A DNA stretch of 64,000 nucleotides from Niabella sp. (lineage in GTDB: Bacteria; Bacteroidota; Bacteroidia; Chitinophagales; Chitinophagaceae): NCBI GenBank assembly GCA_017744715.1, contig JAGIAT010000009.1, forward strand, positions 62,001 to 126,000, given 5' to 3'. The notes under the pieces are model-generated. The model saw only the letters and a list, made by a program, of their open reading frames with translations. It searched no databases and was not told where the DNA came from. Every line of letters starts with the position of its first letter. Within the stretch, counting starts at the first letter, position 1. Positions 25,050-34,491 of this stretch are shown here, piece after piece. Position numbers and translations under genes: made by a program.

Positions 25050-25235
25050 CTATCGCACTTCCGGTACGGAAATGATACTTGAGGATAAAACCACATTCTG
25101 CGACAATCCTCTTTGATGAACGGGATGGTACGTTGCCATTTTTTCTTCTTCCTGCATACGGTGATTGGCAATGAATAAAAGAGAGGGCACTGATGTAAGA
25201 AAAATCAGTAAAAGAATAGATAGTAAGCGTTTCAT
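25050..25235 (-). CDS. Small membrane or secreted protein, unknown
   Basis: A 61-residue frame from an ATG at 25235: a basic start and one hydrophobic segment (MKRLLSILLLIFLTSVPSLLFIA), then a polar tail. It looks like a real signal peptide or membrane anchor, but the family is not recognised and no promoter is clear. Could be chance. Confidence 0.35.
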   Translation of the reverse strand: MKRLLSILLLIFLTSVPSLLFIANHRMQEEEKMATYHPVHQRGLSQNVVLSSSIISVPEVR

Positions 25236-25323
25236 AAAACCGGTTTTTAATATAGTTAACTATGGAGTAAAAGGCTGGCGGCAAGGTAGTAAAAAAACCG
25301 CTGCCGAGCCGATTCCGCCATTA

Positions 25324-26352
25324 TTATTTTATTAAGTCTTTCAACCGCGACCTGGATTTGTTAAACACGTTCCGGCCGAGATCGATCCCCTTCCGCATTT
25401 CTTTTTGCTGCTCCTCCGGCAGATGTATAAACTCCTGACAGGCGGTACTGCAACAGTTGTCGTATTTTGTTCTGCATTCCTCACATTGAATAAACAACAG
25501 GTGACAGGCATCATTTACACAATTTACATGTGTATCCGAAGGTTTGCCACACTGATGACAACGGGCAATGATTTCCTCGGTTACCCGCTCCCCTAACCGC
25601 TGATCAAAAACAAAATTCTTGCCATGAAATTTGTTTACCAGTTTTTTTTCCTTGATCTGGTTCACATAATTGATAATTCCGCCTTCCAGGTGGTACACAT
25701 TCTTAAAGCCTCTGTGCAGCATATAAGCGGAGGCTTTTTCACAACGGATACCGCCCGTGCAGTACATAATAATATTTTTACCTATATGTTCCTTCATCAT
25801 ATCCACTGCCATCGGTAACTGGTCGCGGAACGTATCGCTGGGGATCTCTATTGCATTTTCAAAATGCCCCACCTCAAACTCATAGTGATTCCTCATGTCG
25901 ATTACGATCGTTTCCGGGTCATTTGTTAAATTATTAAATGCCCCGGCATCTACATACTTCCCTTTTTTGGCCATATCAAACTCCGGGTCGGTAATGCCGT
26001 CTGCAACGATCTTCTCACGTACTTTTATATCCAGCACATAAAACGACTTTCCGTCATCATCTACCGCAATGTTCAAACGGAGCCCGCTTAATGCCGGCGT
26101 TTGGCTTAAGACGGACCGAAGCTCCTCCAGGTTGTCTGTAGGTACACTTATTTGTGCATTAATTCCTTCAGCAGCAATATAAATACGCCCCAGTACACCA
26201 ATGGCGGAAAAAGATTTATAAAGTGCGTTGCGGTAAGCAACCGGGTCTTCTATTTTGAAATAACAATAAAAGGAGATGGTGGTACGTGGTGTGGTATCCT
26301 TTAAAATGCGCTCTTTCAGCTCCCTCCGTGATATGCGGTTGTGCAATGCCAT
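25324..26352 (-). CDS. trhO: tRNA uridine hydroxylase, rhodanese family
   Basis: A 342-residue protein from an ATG at 26352. An N-terminal acylphosphatase-like domain (ISFYCYFKIEDPVAYRNAL) precedes a rhodanese domain with the active-site loop YCTGGIRCEKA, then a Cys-rich tail (CHQCG, CVNDAC, CEECR) as in TrhO/YceA proteins. The family hydroxylates U34 of certain tRNAs. A consensus promoter lies 83-114 bp upstream. Confidence 0.93.
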   Translation of the reverse strand: MALHNRISRRELKERILKDTTPRTTISFYCYFKIEDPVAYRNALYKSFSAIGVLGRIYIAAEGINAQISVPTDNLEELRSVLSQTPALSGLRLNIAVDDDGKSFYVLDIKVREKIVADGITDPEFDMAKKGKYVDAGAFNNLTNDPETIVIDMRNHYEFEVGHFENAIEIPSDTFRDQLPMAVDMMKEHIGKNIIMYCTGGIRCEKASAYMLHRGFKNVYHLEGGIINYVNQIKEKKLVNKFHGKNFVFDQRLGERVTEEIIARCHQCGKPSDTHVNCVNDACHLLFIQCEECRTKYDNCCSTACQEFIHLPEEQQKEMRKGIDLGRNVFNKSRSRLKDLIK

Positions 26353-26434
26353 AGTGTGTTGAAATTTGAACCGCGGGTACCGCGATAATTAAAATTTTTA
26401 ATTGGGCAGTTACAGGCTGCACCAAATTTCACCG

Positions 26435-26466
26435 CAAAAGTACTGGTTTCCGGTCAGCCAGACAAA
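26435..26466 (-). promoter_or_regulatory. Promoter for trhO (TTTG-N20-TACTTTTG)
   Basis: On the minus strand TTTG (26463-26466) and TACTTTTG (26435-26442) are 20 bp apart, a full Bacteroidota promoter. It leaves a leader of about 80 nt containing a short CGCGG/CCGCG hairpin. Confidence 0.7.
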
Positions 26467-26524
26467 TTCAAAGTGCTTGTTGTTCATAGGCTTCACGCAA
26501 AAACACGCTAAACCGGAAAATAAA

Positions 26525-26558
26525 ACTAAAAAAATAGTTGTTAAACTAATTATTTAGT
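26525..26558 (+). promoter_or_regulatory. Two BlaI-type operator palindromes
   Basis: Two copies of ACTA-N6-TAGT, at 26525-26538 and 26545-26558, have centres exactly 20 bp apart, so they lie on the same face of the helix. The inner sequences differ (AAAAAA and ATTATT). They sit 26-59 bp upstream of the BlaI-like gene. A possible promoter (TTG 26538-26540, N20, TAAATTGC 26561-26568) overlaps the second site, which would fit repression. Confidence 0.65.
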
Positions 26559-26583
26559 TTTAAATTGCTTCAAATACGATTTC

Positions 26584-26952
26584 ATGAAACAACTTACAAA
26601 AGCCGAAGAACAGATTATGCAGGCGTTATGGCAGCAGGGGCCGATGTTTTTAAGAGAGATCCTTGAAATCCTCCCTCCTCCCAAACCCCACCAAAATACC
26701 GTTGCTACCATTCTCAAAATACTGGTGGAAAAGGAATTTGTAACCGTAAATGTGTTTGGGCGGCAGCACCAGTACGTACCGGCCGTAAGCAAGGAGGATT
26801 ATTCAAAAAAGACCATGCGGCAGATTGTAAAAGGATATTTTGAGGGTTCCTTCAGCAATGTTGTATCCTTTATGGTGAAGGAAAACAATCTGAGCATCGA
26901 AGAGCTTGAACAGTTACTGGAGCAGATCAAACGTCAGCAATCAAAAAAATAA
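26584..26952 (+). CDS. BlaI/MecI/CopY-family transcriptional repressor
   Basis: A 122-residue protein from an ATG at 26584. The winged-helix N-terminus (LTKAEEQIMQALWQQGPMFLREILEILPP, PHQNTVATILKILVEKEFV) and the helical dimerisation tail are typical. It should repress its own operon and be removed by cleavage after signalling through the M56 proteins downstream. Five bp separate it from the first M56 gene. Its likely operators lie directly upstream. Confidence 0.94.
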   Translation: MKQLTKAEEQIMQALWQQGPMFLREILEILPPPKPHQNTVATILKILVEKEFVTVNVFGRQHQYVPAVSKEDYSKKTMRQIVKGYFEGSFSNVVSFMVKENNLSIEELEQLLEQIKRQQSKK

Positions 26953-26957
26953 AAGCA

Positions 26958-28424
26958 ATGTTTCCCTACCTGATAAAGATGGTTGCCTGTTCGGCCATTT
27001 TGTTTGGCTACTATTATTGCTTCCTGAGAAACGAGCGGTTTCACCAATACAACCGTTTTTTTCTTCTTGGTACCGTTTTACTCAGTTTTGGCTTACCGCT
27101 GCTGAAGCTGCCCCTGCTTACACCCGGGAGCATGGATGCGGTACTGCAAACATGGCAGCGCCTTAGCCCGGCTCCTGCTACCCTTGACGAAGTAGTGGTT
27201 TCCGGCAGCACCCGCACGGTTCATCCACAAGGCTGGTTCGCCTGGTGCTACGCGGGTGTGCTTGTTTTACTCTGCATACGGCTGCTTATTGCCTGCCGGA
27301 ATGTATTGAAATTAAAGAAAGGACAAACCGGCAAACGTATCGGCCGGGTACGGCTGTTCTGGTCGGCGCACCCCCAGGCCCCGTTTTCGTTTTTTAACTG
27401 GATGTTCTGGAATCCCCGGCTCTCCATACATTCTCCGCAGGGGAAACAGATCTTCCGGCACGAACGCTACCATATACAGCAAAGGCATAGCTGGGATCTG
27501 TTCTTTATTGAGCTGGTATGTATTTGCTGCTGGTTTAATCCCCTCTTTTTTATAATAAAGAAGGAGCTCCATACAGTACATGAATTTCTGGCAGACCGGC
27601 ATGTGACCCGTTCCACAGACCGTTTTGATTATGCGCAATTGTTGGTACGCCATTCCCTGGGCGCGGCCCATCATCCGCTTATGACGCCCTTTTTCAATAC
27701 CGATCTGAAGCGAAGAGTTGCAATGCTTACCCAAAACCGGCGGTCCGTTTTTCAATACCTGAGAAAAGGAATGGCATTGCCGGTGATCGCTGCTGCGCTG
27801 TTCCTGTTTTCCTTTACGCCTGTAAAAAAAGCGTTTTTGGCCGTCTCCGTTGCATTACCGGGCCCCGAAATAGTTACCAAAAAATTCCCCGGCATGCCGG
27901 CCAACACCCGAAGCAGGAAAACAACACAAAAGGTGGAGAACCAGGCGCTGCCTGCAGCGAAGGACCGGCAGCCCAGGAATACCGTTCCTGCACCTGATCT
28001 AGTTACCGCGGGAACCGTTCCACTGATCGGATTGCCGCCCGCCGGGAATCCGGTTGTGGTGGTTTTACCATCTGCCGATACCCTTCCCCGCCGCCAGGAG
28101 CGCGGACCGGAGATTTTCACCCAAGTGGAACACGATGCTTCCTTTCCCGGCGGACCGGATGCCTGGAGGCAATTTCTACAGGCCAATCTCCGGTTCCCCG
28201 AAAAAAATAATGCCCCAGCCGGAACCTACACCGTCATTGTACAATTTATCGTAGACCGGGACGGCACCATCAGCGATGTAAAAGTTACTGCGGATCCCGG
28301 CTATAACTTTGGTATGGAGGCGCAGCGGGTTATTCAGCTTTCCGGGAAATGGAATCCGGCTCTTCAAAACAAGCGGGTTGTTAAAGCCTACCGGAAACAA
28401 CCGATCACATTTAATGTATCCTAA
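26958..28424 (+). CDS. M56 (BlaR1-type) metallopeptidase with C-terminal TonB domain, copy 1
   Basis: A 488-residue protein from an ATG at 26958. Membrane helices at about 5-22, 33-50 and 95-113 flank the zinc protease loop, with HERYH at 168-172. A further helix follows near 275, then a Pro-rich linker and a TonB C-terminal domain (about 390-488: FPGGPDAWRQFLQANL, YTVIVQFIVDRDGTISDVKV). BlaR1 proper has a penicillin-binding sensor there; this has a TonB-like domain instead. A sensor-protease acting on the BlaI repressor is the natural inference; the signal is unknown. Confidence 0.92.
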   Translation: MFPYLIKMVACSAILFGYYYCFLRNERFHQYNRFFLLGTVLLSFGLPLLKLPLLTPGSMDAVLQTWQRLSPAPATLDEVVVSGSTRTVHPQGWFAWCYAGVLVLLCIRLLIACRNVLKLKKGQTGKRIGRVRLFWSAHPQAPFSFFNWMFWNPRLSIHSPQGKQIFRHERYHIQQRHSWDLFFIELVCICCWFNPLFFIIKKELHTVHEFLADRHVTRSTDRFDYAQLLVRHSLGAAHHPLMTPFFNTDLKRRVAMLTQNRRSVFQYLRKGMALPVIAAALFLFSFTPVKKAFLAVSVALPGPEIVTKKFPGMPANTRSRKTTQKVENQALPAAKDRQPRNTVPAPDLVTAGTVPLIGLPPAGNPVVVVLPSADTLPRRQERGPEIFTQVEHDASFPGGPDAWRQFLQANLRFPEKNNAPAGTYTVIVQFIVDRDGTISDVKVTADPGYNFGMEAQRVIQLSGKWNPALQNKRVVKAYRKQPITFNVS

Positions 28425-28441
28425 CTAAAACCTGATGCAGT

Positions 28442-29878
28442 ATGAAAACAATTGCCATTTATTTTTTGCAGCTTTTTTTATGCTCCGGCCTGCTTTACGC
28501 CTACTACCTGTTTTTTCTTAAGAACCGGAAGCTGCACCGGTTTAACCGTTTCTTTTTACTCGGCAGCTTTGTACTTAGCATGGCGGTGCCGTTTATTAAA
28601 GTGCCGTTCTATGTTTCCTTAACGAAGGACAGCAGTATCAGTATTCAAACGCTGGTGAAATACAATGAACTCCTGTTGCCGGAAGTGATCGTATCCGCGC
28701 GGCAATCGTCCGGGCCAGAAGACGTTCAGGTGTGGTACCTGCTTTATATAAGCATTGCGCTGTTCTTTTTTGTAAAAATTGCCGCAGGTATCCTTACGCT
28801 TGTAAAAAAGCGGGTGAACAGTAATGTACAGCGATGGCATTCGATCCGCATTATTGAAACAAAGGATCCGTCTGCCCCCTATTCCTTTTTTAACTGGCTG
28901 TTCTGGACGCGCAGTATGGATGAATATTCCGAAGCGGGCCAAAAAATACTCCGGCATGAATACCATCATATCCGCCAATGGCATAGTGCAGACGTGCTGT
29001 TTACTGAAATCCTTACCGCCATGGCATGGATGAATCCGTTTTTCTGGCTGATGAAAAATGAGCTCAAAGCCGTTCACGAATTTTCGGCTGATGCATTTGC
29101 GGCGAGGGACGCAGACGAATTTGAGTACGCGGCGCTGCTGGTTACCGAGGCCATTCACATCAAGCAAAAACTGTTGGTACATCCATTTTACAATAACCAG
29201 CTAAAAAGAAGAATTACCATGTTAACAAACACAGCACACCATCGCTACTATACATTACGGCAATGGATGGCGTTGCCCCTGTTCCTGATTGCGGCCATAC
29301 TGTTTATGGTCAGCTGCCAGTCGGCCGATCAGCAAACCAAACAAACTCCGGGGTCCCAGGCACCGGTTCCGGCCGTTGTTACCCATGACAGCACCAAGGC
29401 ATTATCCCCCACGGTTCCCGAAACTACGGCAGCTGCGGTACCCGCCACCGATCCGGTTAAGGTTTCCCTAAAGAAATTCGCCCCACCCAAAATTGTAAAA
29501 GATGCGGAGCCGAAAGAGGCAAAACGTTTTATGCCCCCGGTTGTGGTAAGGGATGAACCTGAAATATATACAAAAGTAGACCAGGATGCCCGGTACCCGG
29601 GCGACTGGCTCCACTACCTGACCACCAATCTCCGGGGCGAAGTTCCGGTAGAAGGAGGGGCAGACCCGGGCAATTACCAGACCATTGTTCAGTTCGTAGT
29701 AGACGTTGAGGGCAATGTAAGTGATGCAAAAATTATAAAAGACCCTGGTTTTGGAATGGGCAACGAAGCCTTGCGGGTGATCAAGAAGTCCGGCAAATGG
29801 AAACCTGCAATGATGAACGGCAAAAACGTAAAAGCTTATAGGAAACAGCCCATCACGTTCCAGATTACGGAAAGATAA
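28442..29878 (+). CDS. M56 (BlaR1-type) metallopeptidase with C-terminal TonB domain, copy 2
   Basis: A 478-residue protein from an ATG at 28442, 17 bp after copy 1. Same plan: helices, zinc motif HEYHH at 172-176, a helix near 280 that ends in a lipobox-like VSC, Pro/Ala/Thr-rich linker and TonB domain (YQTIVQFVVDVEGNVSDAKI). Copy 1 and copy 2 are diverged paralogues, so they may answer different signals or act as a pair. Confidence 0.92.
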   Translation: MKTIAIYFLQLFLCSGLLYAYYLFFLKNRKLHRFNRFFLLGSFVLSMAVPFIKVPFYVSLTKDSSISIQTLVKYNELLLPEVIVSARQSSGPEDVQVWYLLYISIALFFFVKIAAGILTLVKKRVNSNVQRWHSIRIIETKDPSAPYSFFNWLFWTRSMDEYSEAGQKILRHEYHHIRQWHSADVLFTEILTAMAWMNPFFWLMKNELKAVHEFSADAFAARDADEFEYAALLVTEAIHIKQKLLVHPFYNNQLKRRITMLTNTAHHRYYTLRQWMALPLFLIAAILFMVSCQSADQQTKQTPGSQAPVPAVVTHDSTKALSPTVPETTAAAVPATDPVKVSLKKFAPPKIVKDAEPKEAKRFMPPVVVRDEPEIYTKVDQDARYPGDWLHYLTTNLRGEVPVEGGADPGNYQTIVQFVVDVEGNVSDAKIIKDPGFGMGNEALRVIKKSGKWKPAMMNGKNVKAYRKQPITFQITER

Positions 29879-29903
29879 GGGTTCACTGTTTAATAAAACC
29901 CCG

Positions 29904-29936
29904 GGGATGTCTCAAAATTCGGGACATCCCTTTTTT
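29904..29936 (+). terminator. Intrinsic terminator of the BlaI-M56-M56 operon
   Basis: Stem 29904-29911 (GGGATGTC) with 29923-29930 (GACATCCC), then T6 at 29931-29936. It starts 25 bp past the stop of the second M56 gene. Confidence 0.85.
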
Positions 29937-30015
29937 AATTGAAGTTCTTAACAGTGTACCCTGTTGCCAAGGTAGATGGAAGCTCAGGGCATTGTTTATC
30001 GCCGGCGCTATCGGC

Positions 30016-30372
30016 TCATTGCTGCACGCGCGGATGCAGGTAAGACCCGCTGAGGGATGCCAGCCCGGTTACCAGTCCGCCAATAATACCCGTAATTACG
30101 GCCAGCAGCAGGGGGCTTTTGCCGATACCCAGCAATAGCCCGATGCGGCCCGCCAGGATACCGTCGTTGGCTGCGTTGATGCGCCAGGCAAGGAATAACC
30201 AAAGCAGGAATACAGCGATAAACCCCGACCAAAAAGAAGGCACCGGCTTTTGCCGCAACAACACGGCTACCGCAAACCCGGCCACCGCTATTCCCCACCA
30301 GGGAAAGTACATACCGGAGATATACGATAGGACACCAATGGCAACGATGCTGACAAAAAACTTCATGTTCAT
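30016..30372 (-). CDS. Small integral membrane protein, unknown
   Basis: A 118-residue protein from an ATG at 30372 (a second ATG at 30366 is possible). Four hydrophobic segments fill it: about 4-22, 27-41, 47-64 and 78-108, the last Gly-rich. It resembles small four-helix membrane proteins of Bacteroidota but I do not know the family. It lies 39 bp downstream of the penicillin acylase gene. Confidence 0.65.
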   Translation of the reverse strand: MNMKFFVSIVAIGVLSYISGMYFPWWGIAVAGFAVAVLLRQKPVPSFWSGFIAVFLLWLFLAWRINAANDGILAGRIGLLLGIGKSPLLLAVITGIIGGLVTGLASLSGSYLHPRVQQ

Positions 30373-30411
30373 AGCTATTAAAACGGTAACCGGCGATGAA
30401 TCCGGCGTTTA

Positions 30412-32862
30412 TTATTGTTTTACAAAATTCATCCGCCATTTCACCCGGGCATCGCCACCTTCACCGCTGTTCATCATCCATAAGCGGTAATAGTTTCCGG
30501 TTACCCAGGTATCGATGGCATTATCATAAAAACGGCTTCCCGGATTTCCGCTCTGCCCCCCGGGATAAACGCCATAGGCTTCCGTGGGCGTACCCAGCTG
30601 CACTATCATGCGCCAGCTGGGACCATGGCTTTTTTTAACGGCGTTGATGATATTGCCCCATCCGCCCACACTCAGACCGGTATGTGCAAACGGCAATAAT
30701 GCGTCTTTCAGCAGATGATACACACTCACGTCTTTAAACTTCGCCCACTCCGCACGGCCGTCTTTTTCAATACCAGCCATCATTTTAGCCGTTTTATTGA
30801 GGGCATCGGTAACCTGCGCTTGTATGGTTTCCTGCGCGGGTGTATTGATATTATCCACATAACCCATAACCGTAGGATCCTTCTTCAGCAATTCCATCAG
30901 TGTTTCTTCCGCCGGCAATTCCACTTTAAAACCGGCGCGGGCTATTTCGTCCTGCCAGATATTGATGGAAAGCGAATCCATCCACGTCTGATAGACGGTT
31001 TGAGCTACAGACAACGGGCCTGCAAACAGGTCCCAGTTCTTTACCTGCTCATAACATTTTTTTGCACCGGGGCTCAGCTGATCCGTATCTGTATAGTTTA
31101 ACAGCAGGGGCACCATGTCACGGGCCATAATATTGTAATAATTGTTCTGCAGCTTCATCATATCGCCGGGGGTAATATGATGCATTGTGCGCAGATATAA
31201 ATCGATGGCACTGGCCCTGGGTGTAATATAGGCCCCCGGAATATAATAAGGATATGCGCTGTCTGCCGGCCGCTGGTTGGCACTAAACAGATAGCCACGT
31301 GCCGGGTTTAGCGCATGCGGATTCTCCTCCTGCGGAATATCTGCCTGCCAGTCATAACGTTTGTCCGTTCCGGGCATTACATACTGGCCCTGGTTGTTCC
31401 ATCGTGCCGGAAACCGCCCCTGTTGCCATAGTGCGATCGTTCCGGACTTGGATGCAAAGACAAAATTCTGACCGGGGCATTCAAAGAATTTGATCGCGTT
31501 TACATAATCATCGTAATTCTTAGCCCGGTTCAACAGGTAGAACGTATTTCCGTCGTCGCCCGTATGATGTGCCATCCACTTAACCGCCAGCCCGTTCTGT
31601 TTTGTTAACGTATCTCGGAAACTTTCATCATACATTACCGGACCAAAAACCGTATAGGCAACCGTATCATAAACGGTGGCGCCGCCTTTTACCTTAATGG
31701 CCTCGATCCGCTGCTGTGCCGGCTTCCACTGGCCTTCGAACCAATAGGCATTCCTACGGCTGTCCTTAAACCGGATCGCATAATAGTCCTTTACATCCCG
31801 CTGGGCATTGGTAACACCCCATGCAATACTATCGTTAAAACCAATGATCACGTATGGGCTCCCCGGCAACGTGGCACCATAGGTTTTACTTTGCGGGGTA
31901 CTGAGCTGCATTTCATACCATATGGAGGGCAGGGATAATTCCAGGTGCGGATCATTCGCCAGGATGGGGGCATTGCTTGCCGTTTTACTGCCCGCAACCA
32001 CCCAATTATTACTTCCGTTATCCCGGTCCGGGGTATATTGTTCAAAGGCCGATACAGGTGGCAGCTCTTTAAAATAAGCCGAGTCTGCATCCGCAGGCAT
32101 CACCGGTGAAACGGCCGGTTTGGCAAATGCGGTGCCCGGTGGCACAATCGGCTTCAGCGAATCCGGTACCTGCGGGTACAGCAAATTGATCTGACTGGTA
32201 GAAAAAACCTGGTGTAACCTGGAATAGGCCAGGTCTTTTTCGGTTCCCGAAGCCAGCATCTTGGCCATCATTTTCAGCAGCAATGCCGTTCTTAAATTGG
32301 TCCATTCCTCCGGTTCAAAGTTCAGGATCTTGTATTCGAGCGGGAGATCGCTTTTCCTGAGTGCATGAATATACGCATTGATACCAGCCGTATACGCCGT
32401 ATAAACCGCCTGCGCCTTCGGATCCTTTTCCATCACCCGCAGCGAATTTTCCGCCGCAAATTTCATTCCCAGCCGCCGCTGTTCGCGGTCATAATTGATC
32501 GCCTTTGGCCCGGCAATTTCGCTTACCCGGCCCTCTGCGGCCTTTGTTTGCAGATCCATTTGAAACAGGCGGAACTTTGCATGCAGGTAGCCCTGTACAA
32601 AATAAAGATCCTCATCATTTTCCGCAAACACATGGGGTACCAGGCGTTCATCAAAATAAACTTCCGTCTTTCCCTTTAATTGCGGAAATGCAAAATCAGC
32701 ATCAAAACGGGCGGCCGTATCTTCGGCATTTTGCCAGAAACCCGTTTGCGGACTTAAGAAGCTACCAACAGGCATGGGTACTTTATCACCCAGGGGTCTG
32801 TTTAGCAGGTATACCAGCAGCACGGTAATAGCAGCAGTAAACAGAAAAGGAATGACTCTCAT
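30412..32862 (-). CDS. Penicillin acylase-family Ntn hydrolase
   Basis: Start set at the ATG at 32862 (816 residues); a TTG frame to 32883 is less likely. One membrane anchor (VIPFLFTAAITVLLVYLL) precedes the alpha chain. The autocleavage point is DNGSNNW: the Ser (about 284) becomes the beta-chain N-terminal nucleophile. The beta chain shows the family order (GYLFSANQRP, then NYYN near the middle and GGQSGNPGS at the end). The family hydrolyses acyl amides, including beta-lactam side chains and acyl-homoserine lactones; the true substrate is unknown. Confidence 0.93.
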   Translation of the reverse strand: MRVIPFLFTAAITVLLVYLLNRPLGDKVPMPVGSFLSPQTGFWQNAEDTAARFDADFAFPQLKGKTEVYFDERLVPHVFAENDEDLYFVQGYLHAKFRLFQMDLQTKAAEGRVSEIAGPKAINYDREQRRLGMKFAAENSLRVMEKDPKAQAVYTAYTAGINAYIHALRKSDLPLEYKILNFEPEEWTNLRTALLLKMMAKMLASGTEKDLAYSRLHQVFSTSQINLLYPQVPDSLKPIVPPGTAFAKPAVSPVMPADADSAYFKELPPVSAFEQYTPDRDNGSNNWVVAGSKTASNAPILANDPHLELSLPSIWYEMQLSTPQSKTYGATLPGSPYVIIGFNDSIAWGVTNAQRDVKDYYAIRFKDSRRNAYWFEGQWKPAQQRIEAIKVKGGATVYDTVAYTVFGPVMYDESFRDTLTKQNGLAVKWMAHHTGDDGNTFYLLNRAKNYDDYVNAIKFFECPGQNFVFASKSGTIALWQQGRFPARWNNQGQYVMPGTDKRYDWQADIPQEENPHALNPARGYLFSANQRPADSAYPYYIPGAYITPRASAIDLYLRTMHHITPGDMMKLQNNYYNIMARDMVPLLLNYTDTDQLSPGAKKCYEQVKNWDLFAGPLSVAQTVYQTWMDSLSINIWQDEIARAGFKVELPAEETLMELLKKDPTVMGYVDNINTPAQETIQAQVTDALNKTAKMMAGIEKDGRAEWAKFKDVSVYHLLKDALLPFAHTGLSVGGWGNIINAVKKSHGPSWRMIVQLGTPTEAYGVYPGGQSGNPGSRFYDNAIDTWVTGNYYRLWMMNSGEGGDARVKWRMNFVKQ

Positions 32863-32980
32863 AAATAGACCTTGTATCAGCAAGTTAAGGATTAAAAATC
32901 AATTTTTGTTTGTGCTCCGGTTGAACCGTATTTACAGCAGTGGTTCCGGACTATTGCGGCAATGAGCCATTACCAGAGGT

Positions 32981-34192
32981 TTATTCCCCGCCCATTGTTT
33001 TAGCTTTCAGTTCTTTTGCTTTTTGCAGATCCGCTTCAGCAGCTTCCTTATTGCCCATTTTCCGATACAATTTTTCACGGCTTTCATAGGCTTTTATTTC
33101 TTTTGGATACAGGTCAATTGCTGTAGCATAATCATTAAGCGCAGGTTCATATTCATTAAGTGCTGCATAACTATCACCGCGCAACACATAATCTTCGTGT
33201 TTATGGGGCACTATTGAAACGGCCTTTCTCAGATCCGTAATGCTTTCATCCTTTTTTCCTGACTCCCGGTATACGATTCCCCTGCCGTACCATGCGCGGG
33301 CATTTCCCGGATTCAGGGCAATGGCCCGGGTATAATCATTTAACGCCGGTTCATATTTCTTCAGCTCTGCGTAAACCTTTCCCCTTGCCTGGTATCCTCC
33401 ATCGCTCCGGGGATTCATTGCAATGTCTTTTGTAAGATCATCAATGGCGTGCCCATATTCTTTTTGAGCATAGTAAACAGCCGCCCGGTTATTATAAACA
33501 CCCTGTTCTCCAGGATTCAACGTTATGGCGCTATCAAAATCCCTGAGTGCCGCCGCATAGTTCATTTTGAAATAATACGCACCGCCCCGCATTTTGTAGC
33601 AGCCGGAAGATTGAGGATAGAACCCGATCAGTCTTGTAAAATCATCGATGATCGCATCATACTGTTCCAGCGCTGCGTAAATCATACCCCGGTTCAAACA
33701 AACAGCCGTATCCTTATCATTCAGCGCAACCGCTTTATTGGCATCTATAAGCGCGGCATCCGGCCGGCCTCCAAGCACATAAAGCCAGCTGCGCATCATA
33801 TACGCCATGGTATAACGTGGATTCAGCTCAATGGCCCTGGAATAATCGTTAAAGGCTGCTTGCGGATTTCCTGTAATACTGATGGCTCCCCGATGAAAAA
33901 ATGCCTCTGCATAACCCGGATTCAATTCAATGGCCTTGTTTACTGCTTCCATGGCTTTTTTGTCTGCATCCTCACCTCCGGCTCTAAAATATGCATCGCT
34001 TAAACAGAGATAAAGCGTATCAACCGGTTTCTGCTGTATGGCTTCCGAATAGATCCTTATGGCTCCTGCATAGTCCTTTTTGCTCAATGCCTCCTGCCCT
34101 TTTATATACGGATTATTATTTTGCGCAGCAACCGTTAGTGTTGCTATCATACAGCCGGCAGCTGCCAACAGGTTGGTCCATTGTTTCATCAT
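32981..34192 (-). CDS. Secreted TPR-repeat protein
   Basis: A 403-residue protein from an ATG at 34192 with a signal peptide (LLAAAGCMIATLTVAAQ). About ten tetratricopeptide repeats of 34 residues fill the rest, e.g. AFNDYSRAIELNPRYTMAYMMRS and ALNDYTRAIALNPGNARAWYGRG. Probably a periplasmic scaffold for protein contacts. Confidence 0.93.
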   Translation of the reverse strand: MMKQWTNLLAAAGCMIATLTVAAQNNNPYIKGQEALSKKDYAGAIRIYSEAIQQKPVDTLYLCLSDAYFRAGGEDADKKAMEAVNKAIELNPGYAEAFFHRGAISITGNPQAAFNDYSRAIELNPRYTMAYMMRSWLYVLGGRPDAALIDANKAVALNDKDTAVCLNRGMIYAALEQYDAIIDDFTRLIGFYPQSSGCYKMRGGAYYFKMNYAAALRDFDSAITLNPGEQGVYNNRAAVYYAQKEYGHAIDDLTKDIAMNPRSDGGYQARGKVYAELKKYEPALNDYTRAIALNPGNARAWYGRGIVYRESGKKDESITDLRKAVSIVPHKHEDYVLRGDSYAALNEYEPALNDYATAIDLYPKEIKAYESREKLYRKMGNKEAAEADLQKAKELKAKTMGGE

Positions 34193-34283
34193 TGGTTTTT
34201 TGGTAATCGAGCAGCGTTCTTATTTCTTCTACAAATTAGCGTTTATTTTGTTAAACCGCAAAAACCAACTGTCAATAAAAACA

Positions 34284-34481
34284 CTATCCCGGTTGTTTCC
34301 TGCTTTTTGCCGGCATCTCTCCCTGCTCCTTTGTTTTCTTCCGGCCCGATTCGATCAGTGCCCGCTGCAACAGGTATTCGATCTGCCCGTTCACACTCCT
34401 GAACTCATCGGCGGCCCATTTTTCCAGCAACTGGTAAGCCGCCTGATCGATGCGCAATACAAAGCTCTTCTTATCTTTCAA
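34284..34481 (-). CDS. Ribbon-helix-helix (Arc-like) DNA-binding protein
   Basis: A 65-residue protein from a TTG at 34481, 10 bp after the SPFH stop. SFVLRIDQAAYQLLEKWAADEFRSVNGQIEYLLQRALIESG is a ribbon-helix-helix fold: a beta strand that should insert into the major groove and two helices. Because it is in the same operon as the SPFH gene, it may regulate that operon. Confidence 0.8.
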   Translation of the reverse strand: MKDKKSFVLRIDQAAYQLLEKWAADEFRSVNGQIEYLLQRALIESGRKKTKEQGEMPAKSRKQPG

Positions 34482-34491
34482 GATCCCGTTT

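Noticed and set aside
30008..30439. A longer minus-strand frame overlapping the small membrane protein
   Set aside because: The other frame (30016-30372) has four clean membrane helices; this one is Arg/Gly-rich and has no features.
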